From Herpetosiphon gulosus (GTDB taxonomy: Bacteria > Chloroflexota > Chloroflexia > Chloroflexales > Herpetosiphonaceae), in the NCBI RefSeq assembly GCF_039545135.1, contig NZ_BAABRU010000005.1, positions 124,001 to 188,000 of the forward strand: a DNA stretch of 64,000 nt, in the 5' to 3' direction. Shown in pieces: positions 7,325 through 16,126 of this stretch. A model generated the notes under the pieces. It worked only from the letters and a program-made list of their open reading frames with translations, was not told the origin of the DNA and ran no database searches. Position 1 is the stretch's first letter; every line of letters starts with the position of its first letter. The position numbers and the translations under genes are program-made.

Positions 7325-9802
7325 ATGCGAATATTTCATGGTCTTTTACTGCTAGGCTTAATTTTTTTAAGCCTAGGAAGCGCGGCTAGCAAACCCCCTA
7401 GCGCGACAATCCCGCCCAAGTTGTATCTGCAACGCGGTACGATCGATCTCAACGTGGTGAATCAGGCCAACCAAAATGATCCGTTGTTACAGGCGGTTGC
7501 CGAGTATGCGGTTATTCAATTTAGTGGGCCAATTTTGCTCAAGCAGCGGCAAGCACTCGAAGCTACTGGGTTAAGCATTATTGAATATCTACCTGATTAT
7601 GCCTATTTGGTGCGTGGCTCGGCTGCCCAACAAGCTGCCGCTAGTCGGCTCGATGGTTTTTATGCCCGTGGCGATTGGACGTTGGCTGATAAGTTTCAGC
7701 CTGGTTTGTTGAGGCTAATCCAAACTGGGAGCTACCAAGGCTTGCCCTTACGCACAATTGGCTGGGATAACCAACTGGCCAGCGCTGAGCAAGCGGTCAA
7801 AGCCCAAGGCCTCAAGCTCGATGCCATCACGACGATTGATCAACTGCTCCAGCTTGCGCGGATTAACGAAGTACGCTGGATTGAAGTATCAAGCACACCT
7901 AAATTGGCTGATCAATATGCTCGTCAAGTTCAACAAGTCGAGCCGGTTTGGACTAACCACCAGTTGTATGGCCAAAATCAAATTGTAGCCTACACCGACA
8001 CAGGCTTGGATACTGGCTCGTTGGCAACGGTCAGCAACGATTTTGCCAATCGAATTCAAGCGACCCATGTGCTCTCTGCTGGAGCGCATTGGGATGATAA
8101 CCATGGCCACGGAACCCACGTTGCTGGCTCGATTGCTGGGAATGGCGCACTTTCTGGCTCAAACCCAGCTACGCATAGCTATACTGGTTCGATGGCGGGG
8201 ATTGCGCCTGAAGCTAAGTTAGTCGTCCAAGCCTTTGAGGCTGACCTTAGTGGCAACATTATTGGCCTGCCTACCGATTTTTACCCCATGTTCCAACAAG
8301 CCTATGACGCAGGTGCTCGTATCCATAGTAATAGTTGGGGCGATCTGACTGGACCTGTGACTGATACCGAGGCTTCGTTTGGTGGTTACCCCTATAGTGC
8401 TCAGCGTACTGACCAATTTCTGTGGGAACACCCCGATTATACGATGCTGTTTGGGGCTGGCAATAGCGGAGCCGATGGAACGGTTGGTGAATTAGGCTTT
8501 TGTACTGGCGGTGATGGCGTAGTCGATCCTGATTCGTTATTAGCACCGGGTACGGCCAAAAATGTGATTACGGTTGGCGCTAGCGAAAGCCCACGCCCAA
8601 CGGGTGGTTATACGGGCTTACCTTGGCTGTTGCTCAGCTTTTGTTTTGCAACCGAGCCAATTCTCTCCGATACGCTTTCTGATGATGCCAATGGCATGGC
8701 GGCATTTTCATCGCGTGGGCCAACTGATGATGGCCGAATCAAACCCGATTTGGTTGCGCCTGGCACAAATATCGTTTCAACGCGCTCCTATGGTAGTGGT
8801 GCTAGCACCTTATGGGGCGTGCACGAAACCAATGGCAACTATGTGTACTCGGGTGGTACTTCGATGTCCACACCGTTGGTTGCTGGTACGGTTGCGCTTA
8901 TTCGCGAATGGCTGGCGACCCAAGGTATGATTACCCCAAGTGCAGCAGTGATCAAAGCAATTGCCCTGAATACCACGGTTGATATTGCGCCAGGTCAATA
9001 TGGCACGGGCGTAACCCAAGAAATTCCCTACAATCGACCAAATAGTGTGGCTGGCTGGGGTCGCAGCAATTTAAGCTTTATTACCAAACCTGCCCCCTAT
9101 CATTTGTGGGTGGCCGATCGAACTGCTGGCTTGAGCACAGGCCAAACGATTACCTACAATCATACTGCCAACCAGCCGCTAACTGTGCTGACCAATACTC
9201 AACCGTTGCGGGTTATGCTCAACTGGACAGATCCGCCAGCCTCGTTGGCAGCGGCCCAACAATTGGTTAACGATCTTGATTTGGTGGTGATTGGGCCTGA
9301 TGGTACGCGCTATTATGGCAACAATCAGAGCACTGGCGATCGCACCAATAACGTCGAAGGGGTCATTATCAATAATCCGCAAATTGGGGCTTATCAAATT
9401 GAGGTTAATGCGCATAATGTGCCAATTGCTAGCCAACCCTATGGCTTAGCCGTAGCTGGCCCGTTGCGCGAAGGCACTGGCGGTAGTACGCCAACTCCAA
9501 CGCCAACCGCGACAGCAACCAACACACCAACGGCCACGAACACGCCAACCAACACTGCAACGAATACGCCGACCAATACGGCAACGGCCACCAATACACC
9601 GACGAATACAGCAACGGCCACCAATACACCGACGAATACAGCAACGATAACTAACACGCCAACCAACACACCGACGGCAACGAATACACTGACGAATACG
9701 CCAACCAACACACCGACGAATACACCGACTGACATACCAACTCCGACGAGTACGGCTGTGCTCAACGAGTATGATGTTTGGATACCGTGGGCCAGCAAGT
9801 AG
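7325..9802 (+). CDS. Secreted subtilisin-like serine protease (S8) with Thr-rich tail
   Basis: 825 residues, exported: the signal peptide [19 protein letters not shown] is preceded by CTGGAGG. An N-terminal pro-region of ~200 residues is followed by the S8 domain with the catalytic triad D225 (AYTDTG), H262 (HGHGTHVAG) and S513 (GTSMSTP). The oxyanion Asn is probably in FGAGNSG. After the protease there is a beta-rich domain of the proprotein-convertase P type or similar ([12 protein letters not shown], about residues 635-710). Residues ~722-810 are a low-complexity [10 protein letters not shown] linker, likely glycosylated. The protein ends [10 protein letters not shown], resembling the VYLP tails of two other exported proteins here. 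Role: extracellular proteolysis, as expected of a predatory or scavenging filament. A terminator follows. Confidence 0.95.
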   Translation: MRIFHGLLLLGLIFLSLGSAASKPPSATIPPKLYLQRGTIDLNVVNQANQNDPLLQAVAEYAVIQFSGPILLKQRQALEATGLSIIEYLPDYAYLVRGSAAQQAAASRLDGFYARGDWTLADKFQPGLLRLIQTGSYQGLPLRTIGWDNQLASAEQAVKAQGLKLDAITTIDQLLQLARINEVRWIEVSSTPKLADQYARQVQQVEPVWTNHQLYGQNQIVAYTDTGLDTGSLATVSNDFANRIQATHVLSAGAHWDDNHGHGTHVAGSIAGNGALSGSNPATHSYTGSMAGIAPEAKLVVQAFEADLSGNIIGLPTDFYPMFQQAYDAGARIHSNSWGDLTGPVTDTEASFGGYPYSAQRTDQFLWEHPDYTMLFGAGNSGADGTVGELGFCTGGDGVVDPDSLLAPGTAKNVITVGASESPRPTGGYTGLPWLLLSFCFATEPILSDTLSDDANGMAAFSSRGPTDDGRIKPDLVAPGTNIVSTRSYGSGASTLWGVHETNGNYVYSGGTSMSTPLVAGTVALIREWLATQGMITPSAAVIKAIALNTTVDIAPGQYGTGVTQEIPYNRPNSVAGWGRSNLSFITKPAPYHLWVADRTAGLSTGQTITYNHTANQPLTVLTNTQPLRVMLNWTDPPASLAAAQQLVNDLDLVVIGPDGTRYYGNNQSTGDRTNNVEGVIINNPQIGAYQIEVNAHNVPIASQPYGLAVAGPLREGTGGSTPTPTPTATATNTPTATNTPTNTATNTPTNTATATNTPTNTATATNTPTNTATITNTPTNTPTATNTLTNTPTNTPTNTPTDIPTPTSTAVLNEYDVWIPWASK

Positions 9803-9815
9803 CCTAGGCTCCAGC

Positions 9816-9852
9816 AAAAACGCGATCAAGTTTTTTGATCGCGTTTTTGTTT
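9816..9852 (+). terminator. Intrinsic terminator after the subtilase gene
   Basis: A perfect 14-bp stem (9816-9829 with 9835-9848) with loop GTTTTT-like sequence is A-rich on the left and T-rich on the right, 14 nt after the stop codon. Confidence 0.9.
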
Positions 9853-9895
9853 GTCCAAAATTCCCCTTGACAGCCCTATTTAGATTAGTTATACT

Positions 9896-9917
9896 CTTGA
9901 TTGAACGTTCAATCAAG
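9896..9917. promoter_or_regulatory. 22-bp palindromic operator of the TetR regulator
   Basis: A perfect 22-bp palindrome with half-site CTTGATTGAAC ends 15 nt before the TetR start. Its size, symmetry and position are typical of TetR-family autoregulatory operators, so the regulator and exporter genes are probably co-repressed here. Confidence 0.85.
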
Positions 9918-9932
9918 TTTTTGAGGTAAGGT

Positions 9933-10541
9933 ATGACTGATGAACAACAGCAACGGCGCGAGGCTATTCTTGAGGCTGCACGGGCCGAATTTGCCGAAAA
10001 AGGCTTTCGGGGGGCCACGATCAAATCAATTGCCGCCCGCGCCCAGATTCAGTCGCCAGCCTTGATCTATTGGTATTTTCCGAACAAAGATGCGTTGCTC
10101 GAAGCAGTGATGCAAGTTCAAATGCCGATCTTGCAAAATATGCAATCGCTTGATGGCTTGTTTGATCTAGAGCCACGGCAATTGCTGGGATTATTGGCCA
10201 AAGGCTACCTGCAAGCAGGCGATAATCCGCGCACTGTGCAGATGATGCGGGTGCTTTTGGGTGAAATGCTGTTGGGACGTAACCCAACTGAGGTGATCAA
10301 CCAACAGATTGTGCCGCAGATCAAGCAATTTCTGGAAGGCTATTTGATCCATCAAATTCAGCTTGGCCGGATACGCCAGCACGATACCCGCGCCAGCACC
10401 CGCGCCTTTATGGGGATGCTCATGCCTCAAATGCTGAGCAAAGTAATTTTGCCCAGCTTGCAGGCCGATGGATTAACCGACGACGAACATATTGCAACGA
10501 TTATTGATATTTTTCTGAATGGACTCAAGCCAGAGGAGTAA
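9933..10541 (+). CDS. TetR/AcrR-family transcriptional repressor
   Basis: 202 residues. The N-terminal helix-turn-helix is clear (REAILEAARAEFAEKGFRGATIKSIAARAQIQ, then YWYFPNKDALLEAV, residues ~9-60), a signature of TetR proteins. The C-terminal ligand domain is not similar to one I can name. The start has AGGTAAGG just upstream. A perfect palindrome precedes it. The gene is followed after 4 bp by an ABC ATPase and its permease, so it most likely controls this exporter in response to a drug-like or lipid ligand. The ligand is unknown. Confidence 0.92.
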   Translation: MTDEQQQRREAILEAARAEFAEKGFRGATIKSIAARAQIQSPALIYWYFPNKDALLEAVMQVQMPILQNMQSLDGLFDLEPRQLLGLLAKGYLQAGDNPRTVQMMRVLLGEMLLGRNPTEVINQQIVPQIKQFLEGYLIHQIQLGRIRQHDTRASTRAFMGMLMPQMLSKVILPSLQADGLTDDEHIATIIDIFLNGLKPEE

Positions 10542-10545
10542 ACCC

Positions 10546-11400
10546 ATGAACGCTGTTGAAGTTCGGGGACTCACCAAACGGTACGGCAATGTCCAAGCCC
10601 TTCAAGGTGTCGATTTGACGGTGCCTGAAGGCATGATTTTCGGCTTGCTTGGCTCGAATGGGGCTGGCAAATCAACCTTGATTAAGGCCTTGGTTGGCGC
10701 ACTCAAGCCCAATAGCGGCGAATGGCAGGTGCTTGGCCTTAATCCATTACGTGATCAAGCTAATCTCCGTGCCTTGATTGGCTATATGCCCCAAGGCGTG
10801 GCGCTGTATGAAGATCTCTCGGCCCGCGAAAATTTACGGTTTTTTGGCAGTGCTCACGGCGTGCCCGAGTTGGAGCAACGGATTCAAGCGGCACTTGAAT
10901 TTACCGAATTAACTGGCCGCGCAGATCATCCGGTGTATGGCTTTTCGGGCGGCATGAAAAAACGGGTCTCGTTAGCCTGTGCTCTGCTGCACAAACCACG
11001 TATGCTCTTTCTTGATGAGCCGACTGCGGCAGTCGATCCGCATCTTAAGGTGCGTTCGTGGCAGCTCTTTCGCGAATTGGCGAATGCTGGCACAACCTTA
11101 TTTATCAGTACCCACTTGATGGATGAAGCCTTGCTCTGCGACCGCCTTGCTATCCAACAAACTGGCAAAATTTTGATTGTCGATACGCCCCAAGCGATTT
11201 TGGAGCATGGTCAAACCCGATTAATCATCAAACAAGCTGAGCAAACCACTGACCAGCAAATTGTTAGCACGCCCGACGCATTAGCCGAAGCCTTACATAG
11301 CTATGGGCTGAATCCAACAATTCAAACGTTGGCGTTACACCCCGATTCGCTCGAAACGATTGTGCTGCGCATGCTGCAAAAAAGCGAGGTGACCGAATGA
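10546..11400 (+). CDS. ABC exporter ATP-binding protein (drug/ABC-2 type)
   Basis: 284 residues starting at the ATG 4 nt after the TetR stop; GAGGAG overlaps the end of the TetR gene. It has Walker A GSNGAGKST (~35-43), signature FSGGMKKR, Walker B MLFLDEPT, and the H-loop in STHLMDEA. It belongs to the CcmA/DrrA-like class of ABC-2 exporters. Its last codon overlaps the permease start (ATGA), so the two are translationally coupled and form one transporter with the next gene. The substrate is not predictable; the TetR regulator suggests a drug or other amphiphile. Confidence 0.95.
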   Translation: MNAVEVRGLTKRYGNVQALQGVDLTVPEGMIFGLLGSNGAGKSTLIKALVGALKPNSGEWQVLGLNPLRDQANLRALIGYMPQGVALYEDLSARENLRFFGSAHGVPELEQRIQAALEFTELTGRADHPVYGFSGGMKKRVSLACALLHKPRMLFLDEPTAAVDPHLKVRSWQLFRELANAGTTLFISTHLMDEALLCDRLAIQQTGKILIVDTPQAILEHGQTRLIIKQAEQTTDQQIVSTPDALAEALHSYGLNPTIQTLALHPDSLETIVLRMLQKSEVTE

Positions 11401-12134
11401 GCCGTATTTTAGTTGTTGCCAAACGGGTGCTAACCCAGCTGCGCCACGATAAACGCTTGCTTGGGTTATCGGTCATGGCTCCGTTGCTAATTATTTATCT
11501 GTTGAAAATTTTCTTCGATACCATGCCCAAGGGCTTCAATAATGCCCGCTATATCATGCCGATCACTGCATTTATGGTGCATTTTTTGGCATTTTTGCTC
11601 TGTGCAATTGTCTTAGTCCAAGAACGCACCGCCGGAACACTAGAGCGGATGTTTATCAATGGCTTTCGGCGGATTGAAATTATCGGCGGCTATGTGCTGG
11701 GCTATATTCTGCTGGCCACTTTCCAAGCAGCAATTGCCTTGGCGCAAGCTCTGTGGTTGTTCGATTTAGAATATGCTTGGGCTGATTTGGCGATGTTGTT
11801 TGGGGTAATTTGGTTGCTGGCAATTACCTCGGTGATGTTGGGGATGTTTATCTCGACCTTCGCGCGGCATGAAGGCCAAGTTTTCCCCTTTATTCCGATG
11901 ATTATCCTGCCGTCGGTGTTTCTTTCGGGCTTGTTGATTAATCCTGAGCAATTGCCAACCTGGGCTAATTGGCTTGGTCATGCCTTTCCATTGTTCTATG
12001 CCAACGATGCAATTCAAGAAATTATTGGCAAAACGCCCAGCGCGAGCGTGATCTGGACGAATATAGCGATTTTGGTCGGCTATGGCTTGTTTTTATTAAC
12101 TTTGGCCTCGCGCACCTTGAAAGATGTTGAATGA
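11397..12134 (+). CDS. ABC-2 type exporter permease
   Basis: 245 residues with six predicted membrane helices and the ABC-2 pattern VLVQERTAGTLERMFINGFRR-like segment (about residues 77-95), near the usual length for DrrB/NodJ-like permeases. It starts inside the stop codon of its ATPase (ATGA). It moves the substrate across the membrane as partner of the preceding ATPase. An inverted repeat built from spacer repeat units begins directly after the stop codon. Confidence 0.93.
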   Translation: MSRILVVAKRVLTQLRHDKRLLGLSVMAPLLIIYLLKIFFDTMPKGFNNARYIMPITAFMVHFLAFLLCAIVLVQERTAGTLERMFINGFRRIEIIGGYVLGYILLATFQAAIALAQALWLFDLEYAWADLAMLFGVIWLLAITSVMLGMFISTFARHEGQVFPFIPMIILPSVFLSGLLINPEQLPTWANWLGHAFPLFYANDAIQEIIGKTPSASVIWTNIAILVGYGLFLLTLASRTLKDVE

Positions 12135-12245
12135 TTGATCCACGAAGGACACGAAGCACCACGAAGATTAATTATTTCGTGCTCTTCGTGTCCTTCGTGG
12201 ATCAAACCTGATCCCTGACCCCTAACCTCTGATCCCTCGTCCCTA
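12135..12245. repeat. Repeat spacer with 22-bp-arm inverted repeat and heptamer tract
   Basis: Arms 12135-12156 and 12183-12204 are exact inverted copies (TTGATCCACGAAGGACACGA and so on) and contain CACGAAGGA-type 9-mers, so the palindrome could end both convergent transcripts. From 12208 to 12245 come degenerate 7-bp units (CCTGATC, CCTGACC, CCTAACC, TCTGATC, CCTCGTC). The stop codon of the convergent lipoprotein gene lies at the edge of this tract. Confidence 0.8.
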
Positions 12246-13358
12246 CTGATAACTTACATTATCCAAGCTAGGCATGGCGGCGATCCAGATTGGTCCAGCT
12301 GGAAACATGATTTCAGCGTTACTCTGATCATAAAAACGCAATGGAGCCGATTCGGAATCCTTGCGCCACGTAGCTTCTTGGAGCGAGCCATTGGCGAAAA
12401 CCAACGCTCGACCTTCGCCAATCACCTGCTGATCGATGCGGCCTTTATCATCGCCGATGATCGGAGCTTCGAATACTTCCATCGTCACAACACTTTTGAA
12501 GGTTAGCTGTGCTCCGCTGACCGCATCGACGTGCGCTGCACCGCGTCGCAAACGGGCATATTCGTTGGTGGCAGGGTCGTAGCGCCAGCCCGCCGGATCT
12601 TCGGGGTAGATGAAGAAATAATCAATTGTGCTAACTGGCTCAGCCACCGGAGCTTCTGGCTCAAATAAAAAGCCCACGTCGTTAACATCGGCCTCAGCGC
12701 TGTCGCTCGCCCGATCATCAACATATTGGGCAATTTGAGCAGCGCTGGTATACAAATTATGTGGAGCCTCGCGCTGTAACGAGCGGCGGGAGTAATCGAA
12801 AATCTGGCGGCTTTCCAAGCTAACCAAATCGATATCAATCACCAAATCATTAGGATCGGCGGCGAGGCGTTCGAGGCCTTCGGGGCTACCACCAGCGTGG
12901 GTATAGACCGCTCGAAAACCCATGGCCCATTGCACAAAATAAAGCCGAGCCGAGCGAACTGGCCCCAGATCGCCTGCAACCTCAGCCAATTCGGGCGTAA
13001 AAACTGCCATATAGCGAGTAACGCCGTATTCCGCCAAGGCCTCAAACACAACTGCTGCCTGATCCAAGCCAGTTTGCGGATAAGCCGCCGGAAAGTTATC
13101 GATCATGGTGATGTAGGGGCGTTGGGTTAGTGTGCCTCGGGCCATGGCAGGTCGCCCAGTGCGGGGGTCGCTGCTGATCGGAGTGGCAGTTGGCACACTG
13201 GTTGGGCTAGGCTGGGTTGTCGCCGTTGGTGCTAGGGTTGGGCTGGCCGCTAGCGTGGCGGTTGGGCTGGGTTGGGCTGGCACAGTGGCGGTGGGTGTTC
13301 CGGTTGTGCTGCATGCTGTTACAATCAACAGCAAACTGATCGAAAACCATCGACGCAT
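12243..13358 (-). CDS. DUF3048-family lipoprotein (YerB-like)
   Basis: 371 residues. The signal peptide has a lipobox (LLIVTAC, Cys at about 16), so the mature protein is lipid-anchored outside the membrane. A Pro/Thr/Ala-rich spacer (~20-65) leads to the DUF3048 N-terminal domain (RPAMARGTLTQRPYITMIDNFP-like region, QTGLDQAAVVFEALAEYGVTRYMAVF) and the C-terminal domain. The family is widespread (Bacillus YerB) and its biochemical role is not established; neighbours give no clear hint. The start is supported by AGGGAGG 7 nt upstream. The stop codon borders a spacer repeat tract. Confidence 0.88.
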   Translation of the reverse strand: MRRWFSISLLLIVTACSTTGTPTATVPAQPSPTATLAASPTLAPTATTQPSPTSVPTATPISSDPRTGRPAMARGTLTQRPYITMIDNFPAAYPQTGLDQAAVVFEALAEYGVTRYMAVFTPELAEVAGDLGPVRSARLYFVQWAMGFRAVYTHAGGSPEGLERLAADPNDLVIDIDLVSLESRQIFDYSRRSLQREAPHNLYTSAAQIAQYVDDRASDSAEADVNDVGFLFEPEAPVAEPVSTIDYFFIYPEDPAGWRYDPATNEYARLRRGAAHVDAVSGAQLTFKSVVTMEVFEAPIIGDDKGRIDQQVIGEGRALVFANGSLQEATWRKDSESAPLRFYDQSNAEIMFPAGPIWIAAMPSLDNVSYQ

Positions 13359-13410
13359 GCAAAACCTCCCTGACGATAATCCAATTTCTTGGCAATATCG
13401 TTGAACTAGG

Positions 13411-14784
13411 CTATGGGCGAGAAAATACTTGATAGGTTTGATTTTGACTGATTACCTGCCAATTATCGGCTTGCAGGTTTTTGCCAATTGGGCTGCCAAT
13501 TTCTACTAAGGCACATTCAATATTATATTGTTCAAATAATGGTTGATATTGCCCATTATCTTCAGTTTGCATACTGGTATTCATGAAATCGGTCGGATAG
13601 GGATCAAAACGATTATCGATAAAAACAGGTCGTTCTGGCAAATACCAAATTAAATCGCCGCCACTATTATAGGTATTATAGATATTCCCAGGACAATTCT
13701 TCATTGAATCAAGAATCGCTGGTGATAATAATGGTGTGCGTTGCAGCCAACTAAAAATGACTAAGCCAATTGCAATAATCGCCGTTAAGCCTAAAATAAC
13801 TCCTTGCATTGGCTCAAAGGCACTCAATTTGCCTGGCTTGTAGGGCGTTACTGCATAGATCTTGAATAATAATAACACTGCCAGAACATCAAAAAAGACA
13901 TTTTGACGTACTGAACGGAATGCCATTATGCCAAATAAAATTGTTGCAAGCACTAAAAACCATTCATAATTGGTGCTTGGCTTATAACGTCGTCGATACC
14001 AAACTAAACCAAGCACCGTAACCAGTAGAAAATAAGGATAGCTCGCAAATTTAGTAAACTTTTGCGGTTGCCATTCTTCGATATAAGCATAGGTGCTGCT
14101 ATCAAGCGAATTAAGCGTGAATAACCATAATTCATAGCCATGCGGATTGCATAAGCTTGCCAAAAATGAGAGCGCACTGATAGCGAGCCAACGCACAACA
14201 TCTTGGCGCTGGACAATATTTACCGCAGTAATAATACCAATTAATACCATTCCAACCACGAAGCCAGCATGCAGATTGGCCCAAACCAGCATAAATGGAA
14301 TAATCCACCAATGATATTTACGATTTTGAATCATCAAAATTAATAGAACAAATAAACAAATGGTGATAATTTGTGGCCGAACACTCCAGCCTTTAGCATT
14401 ATCTACAATTCCAAGGGTTAGAAATAGAATTGCTAATTTTGGATTGATTTTTTCTGAACGATAGATTAAATGCCATGTAAATACAATGATGCCCGCAAAT
14501 ACCCCAACTAGTAGTGGGAAACCACCAATTGCATAGAATAAATACATTAATGTTTGAGTTAACCATTCGTGATTGGGCCAAAAATTCCCTTGATTGGTCC
14601 AGCTATACAGGTCGGTGGTAATAATCGTGCGTTGCTGCACAATATCTTGGCCTGTGCGCAACAACCACCACGTATCACTTTGTAAAGGAACTAATAACGC
14701 CATTCCCAGCAGCATTAATCCAGCAATCCATAGGAGAAACCGATCAAACGACCATTCTTGTGGTTTGAGCCAAGTTTTGAGCAT
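13411..14784 (-). CDS. Polytopic membrane protein, GT-C-glycosyltransferase-like
   Basis: 457 residues with about 10-11 membrane helices and a soluble C-terminal region of ~80 residues. The first periplasmic loop holds DTWWLLRTGQDIV and PNHEWLTQ, reminiscent of the acidic loop of GT-C enzymes and O-antigen-type membrane proteins, but no definitive family motif is seen. It is the last gene of the minus-strand export block and lies 59 nt after the Wzt ATPase, so a role in building or modifying the exported polymer is plausible. It is more AT-rich than its neighbours, with many AAT/ATT/TTA codons, which could mean a different history. The start has GGGAGA 6 nt upstream. Confidence 0.7.
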   Translation of the reverse strand: MLKTWLKPQEWSFDRFLLWIAGLMLLGMALLVPLQSDTWWLLRTGQDIVQQRTIITTDLYSWTNQGNFWPNHEWLTQTLMYLFYAIGGFPLLVGVFAGIIVFTWHLIYRSEKINPKLAILFLTLGIVDNAKGWSVRPQIITICLFVLLILMIQNRKYHWWIIPFMLVWANLHAGFVVGMVLIGIITAVNIVQRQDVVRWLAISALSFLASLCNPHGYELWLFTLNSLDSSTYAYIEEWQPQKFTKFASYPYFLLVTVLGLVWYRRRYKPSTNYEWFLVLATILFGIMAFRSVRQNVFFDVLAVLLLFKIYAVTPYKPGKLSAFEPMQGVILGLTAIIAIGLVIFSWLQRTPLLSPAILDSMKNCPGNIYNTYNSGGDLIWYLPERPVFIDNRFDPYPTDFMNTSMQTEDNGQYQPLFEQYNIECALVEIGSPIGKNLQADNWQVISQNQTYQVFSRP

Positions 14785-14843
14785 AAAGTTCTCCCTGCAT
14801 TAAACTATTGCGGATTAACCAGCGAATGCTGCTGTGATCCAGT

Positions 14844-16115
14844 TTATTTATGCCAAGACCATTGCGAAGGAATATAAATTGCGCCAAATTGTTCGCCAAT
14901 CGAGGCCGCGTAAACCCGTAAATCATGCTTACGGTCTTGATGATCATAGGCATGAGTCAGGGTATGATCATACAATGCTACCGAAAGTTCATAATTGCCT
15001 TCCAGCAAAGGCAGGTTTTCGATTTGATAATCAACATAGCCTTGTTCGGCGATTTGGGGAATTTCTAGCCCAGCAAAGCGCGAATTTGGCCCATTGATGT
15101 GAAAGCCTGTGCGATGGTGAATCGCCACGCCAAAAACCGGTTTTTCAATTGGTTGGTGGGCTTGATAGTGCATGCGAATGGTTAAGGCTTGGCCTGTGGT
15201 TGCGGTCTGAATGACTTCACCAGCAGCATTGAGCAATTCCACCTTGGAGATTTCAGCCTCGCGACTGCCCCAGCGGCGTGCATCAAACTCAATTTCTTCA
15301 GCACTTTTGGCTTCTTCTTCGGTGCTGGGTGTTTCTGGTTCGGGGTTTTCGGCGGCTTTTTCGGCCTCGATCCTCGCGGCATCACGTTGGTTGGTTTCCG
15401 CTAAATAAGCGTCGATCGCTTCGGTTGGGGCACTGTCAGTCATCAAATTGCCATGGTGAAACCACAAGGCTCGATCACATAAGTCGCGCACTTGGCCCAA
15501 GGCATGCGAGACAAATAAAATTGTTTTGCCACGCCGTTTGAGTTGATAAATTCGATCCAAGCATTTGCGCTGAAACAGCTCGTCGCCAACCGCGAGCACT
15601 TCGTCGGTGATCAAAATATCGGGATCGACGTTGATTGCCACGGCAAAGCCCAAGCGCATATACATCCCCGATGAATAGTGCTTGACGGGCATGTCGATAA
15701 ATTCTTGCATCTCGGAGAAGCGAATGATCGCTGGCACTTTTTCGGCCATTTCGATGCGATTGAAGCCGAGCAGTGAGCCATTCAAGAAGATATTTTCGCG
15801 ACCTGTTAGATCGGGGTGAAAGCCTGAACCAAGCTCAAGCAAGGCCGAAACACGGCCATCGACAATTACCTTGCCGCTGTTGGGTTGCAAAATCCGTGTA
15901 ATGAGCTTGAGTGTGGTCGATTTACCCGAACCATTGTGGCCAATCAAGCCAACCGTTTCACCACGATTGATCGTAAAACTGACATCGCGCAGCGCCCAAA
16001 AATCCTCGTCGGGCATAACTTGGGGCTTGAATAAACCGGCGATGCGTTCCTGAATGCTATTGCGCCGATCACGCTTGATCGTAAAATGCTTGGAAACATT
16101 TTCAAAAATAATCAT
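14844..16115 (-). CDS. Polysaccharide ABC exporter ATPase with Wzt-type C-terminal domain
   Basis: 423 residues from the ATG at 16115 (MIIFENVSKHF). The ATPase half has Walker A GHNGSGKST, signature YSSGMYMRLGFA, and Walker B LITDEVLAVGDE, as in TagH/KpsT/Wzt proteins. A charged Glu/Ala-rich linker (~235-270) joins a beta-rich C-terminal domain (~275-423) like the Wzt domain that recognises the end of the glycan chain before export. The upstream permease gene ends 11 bp before this start, so both are co-transcribed. It powers export of an O-antigen- or teichoic-like polymer. The frame stays open upstream to 16184, but that region overlaps the permease gene and has no better start. Confidence 0.93.
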   Translation of the reverse strand: MIIFENVSKHFTIKRDRRNSIQERIAGLFKPQVMPDEDFWALRDVSFTINRGETVGLIGHNGSGKSTTLKLITRILQPNSGKVIVDGRVSALLELGSGFHPDLTGRENIFLNGSLLGFNRIEMAEKVPAIIRFSEMQEFIDMPVKHYSSGMYMRLGFAVAINVDPDILITDEVLAVGDELFQRKCLDRIYQLKRRGKTILFVSHALGQVRDLCDRALWFHHGNLMTDSAPTEAIDAYLAETNQRDAARIEAEKAAENPEPETPSTEEEAKSAEEIEFDARRWGSREAEISKVELLNAAGEVIQTATTGQALTIRMHYQAHQPIEKPVFGVAIHHRTGFHINGPNSRFAGLEIPQIAEQGYVDYQIENLPLLEGNYELSVALYDHTLTHAYDHQDRKHDLRVYAASIGEQFGAIYIPSQWSWHK

Positions 16116-16126
16116 AATTGCCTCGC

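Noticed and set aside
9446-10024. Long minus-strand frames opposite the Thr-rich tail of the subtilase and the TetR start
   Set aside because: They mirror the periodic ACN/AAY codons of the low-complexity tail; no ribosome-binding site, and they cross the terminator and the TetR operator.
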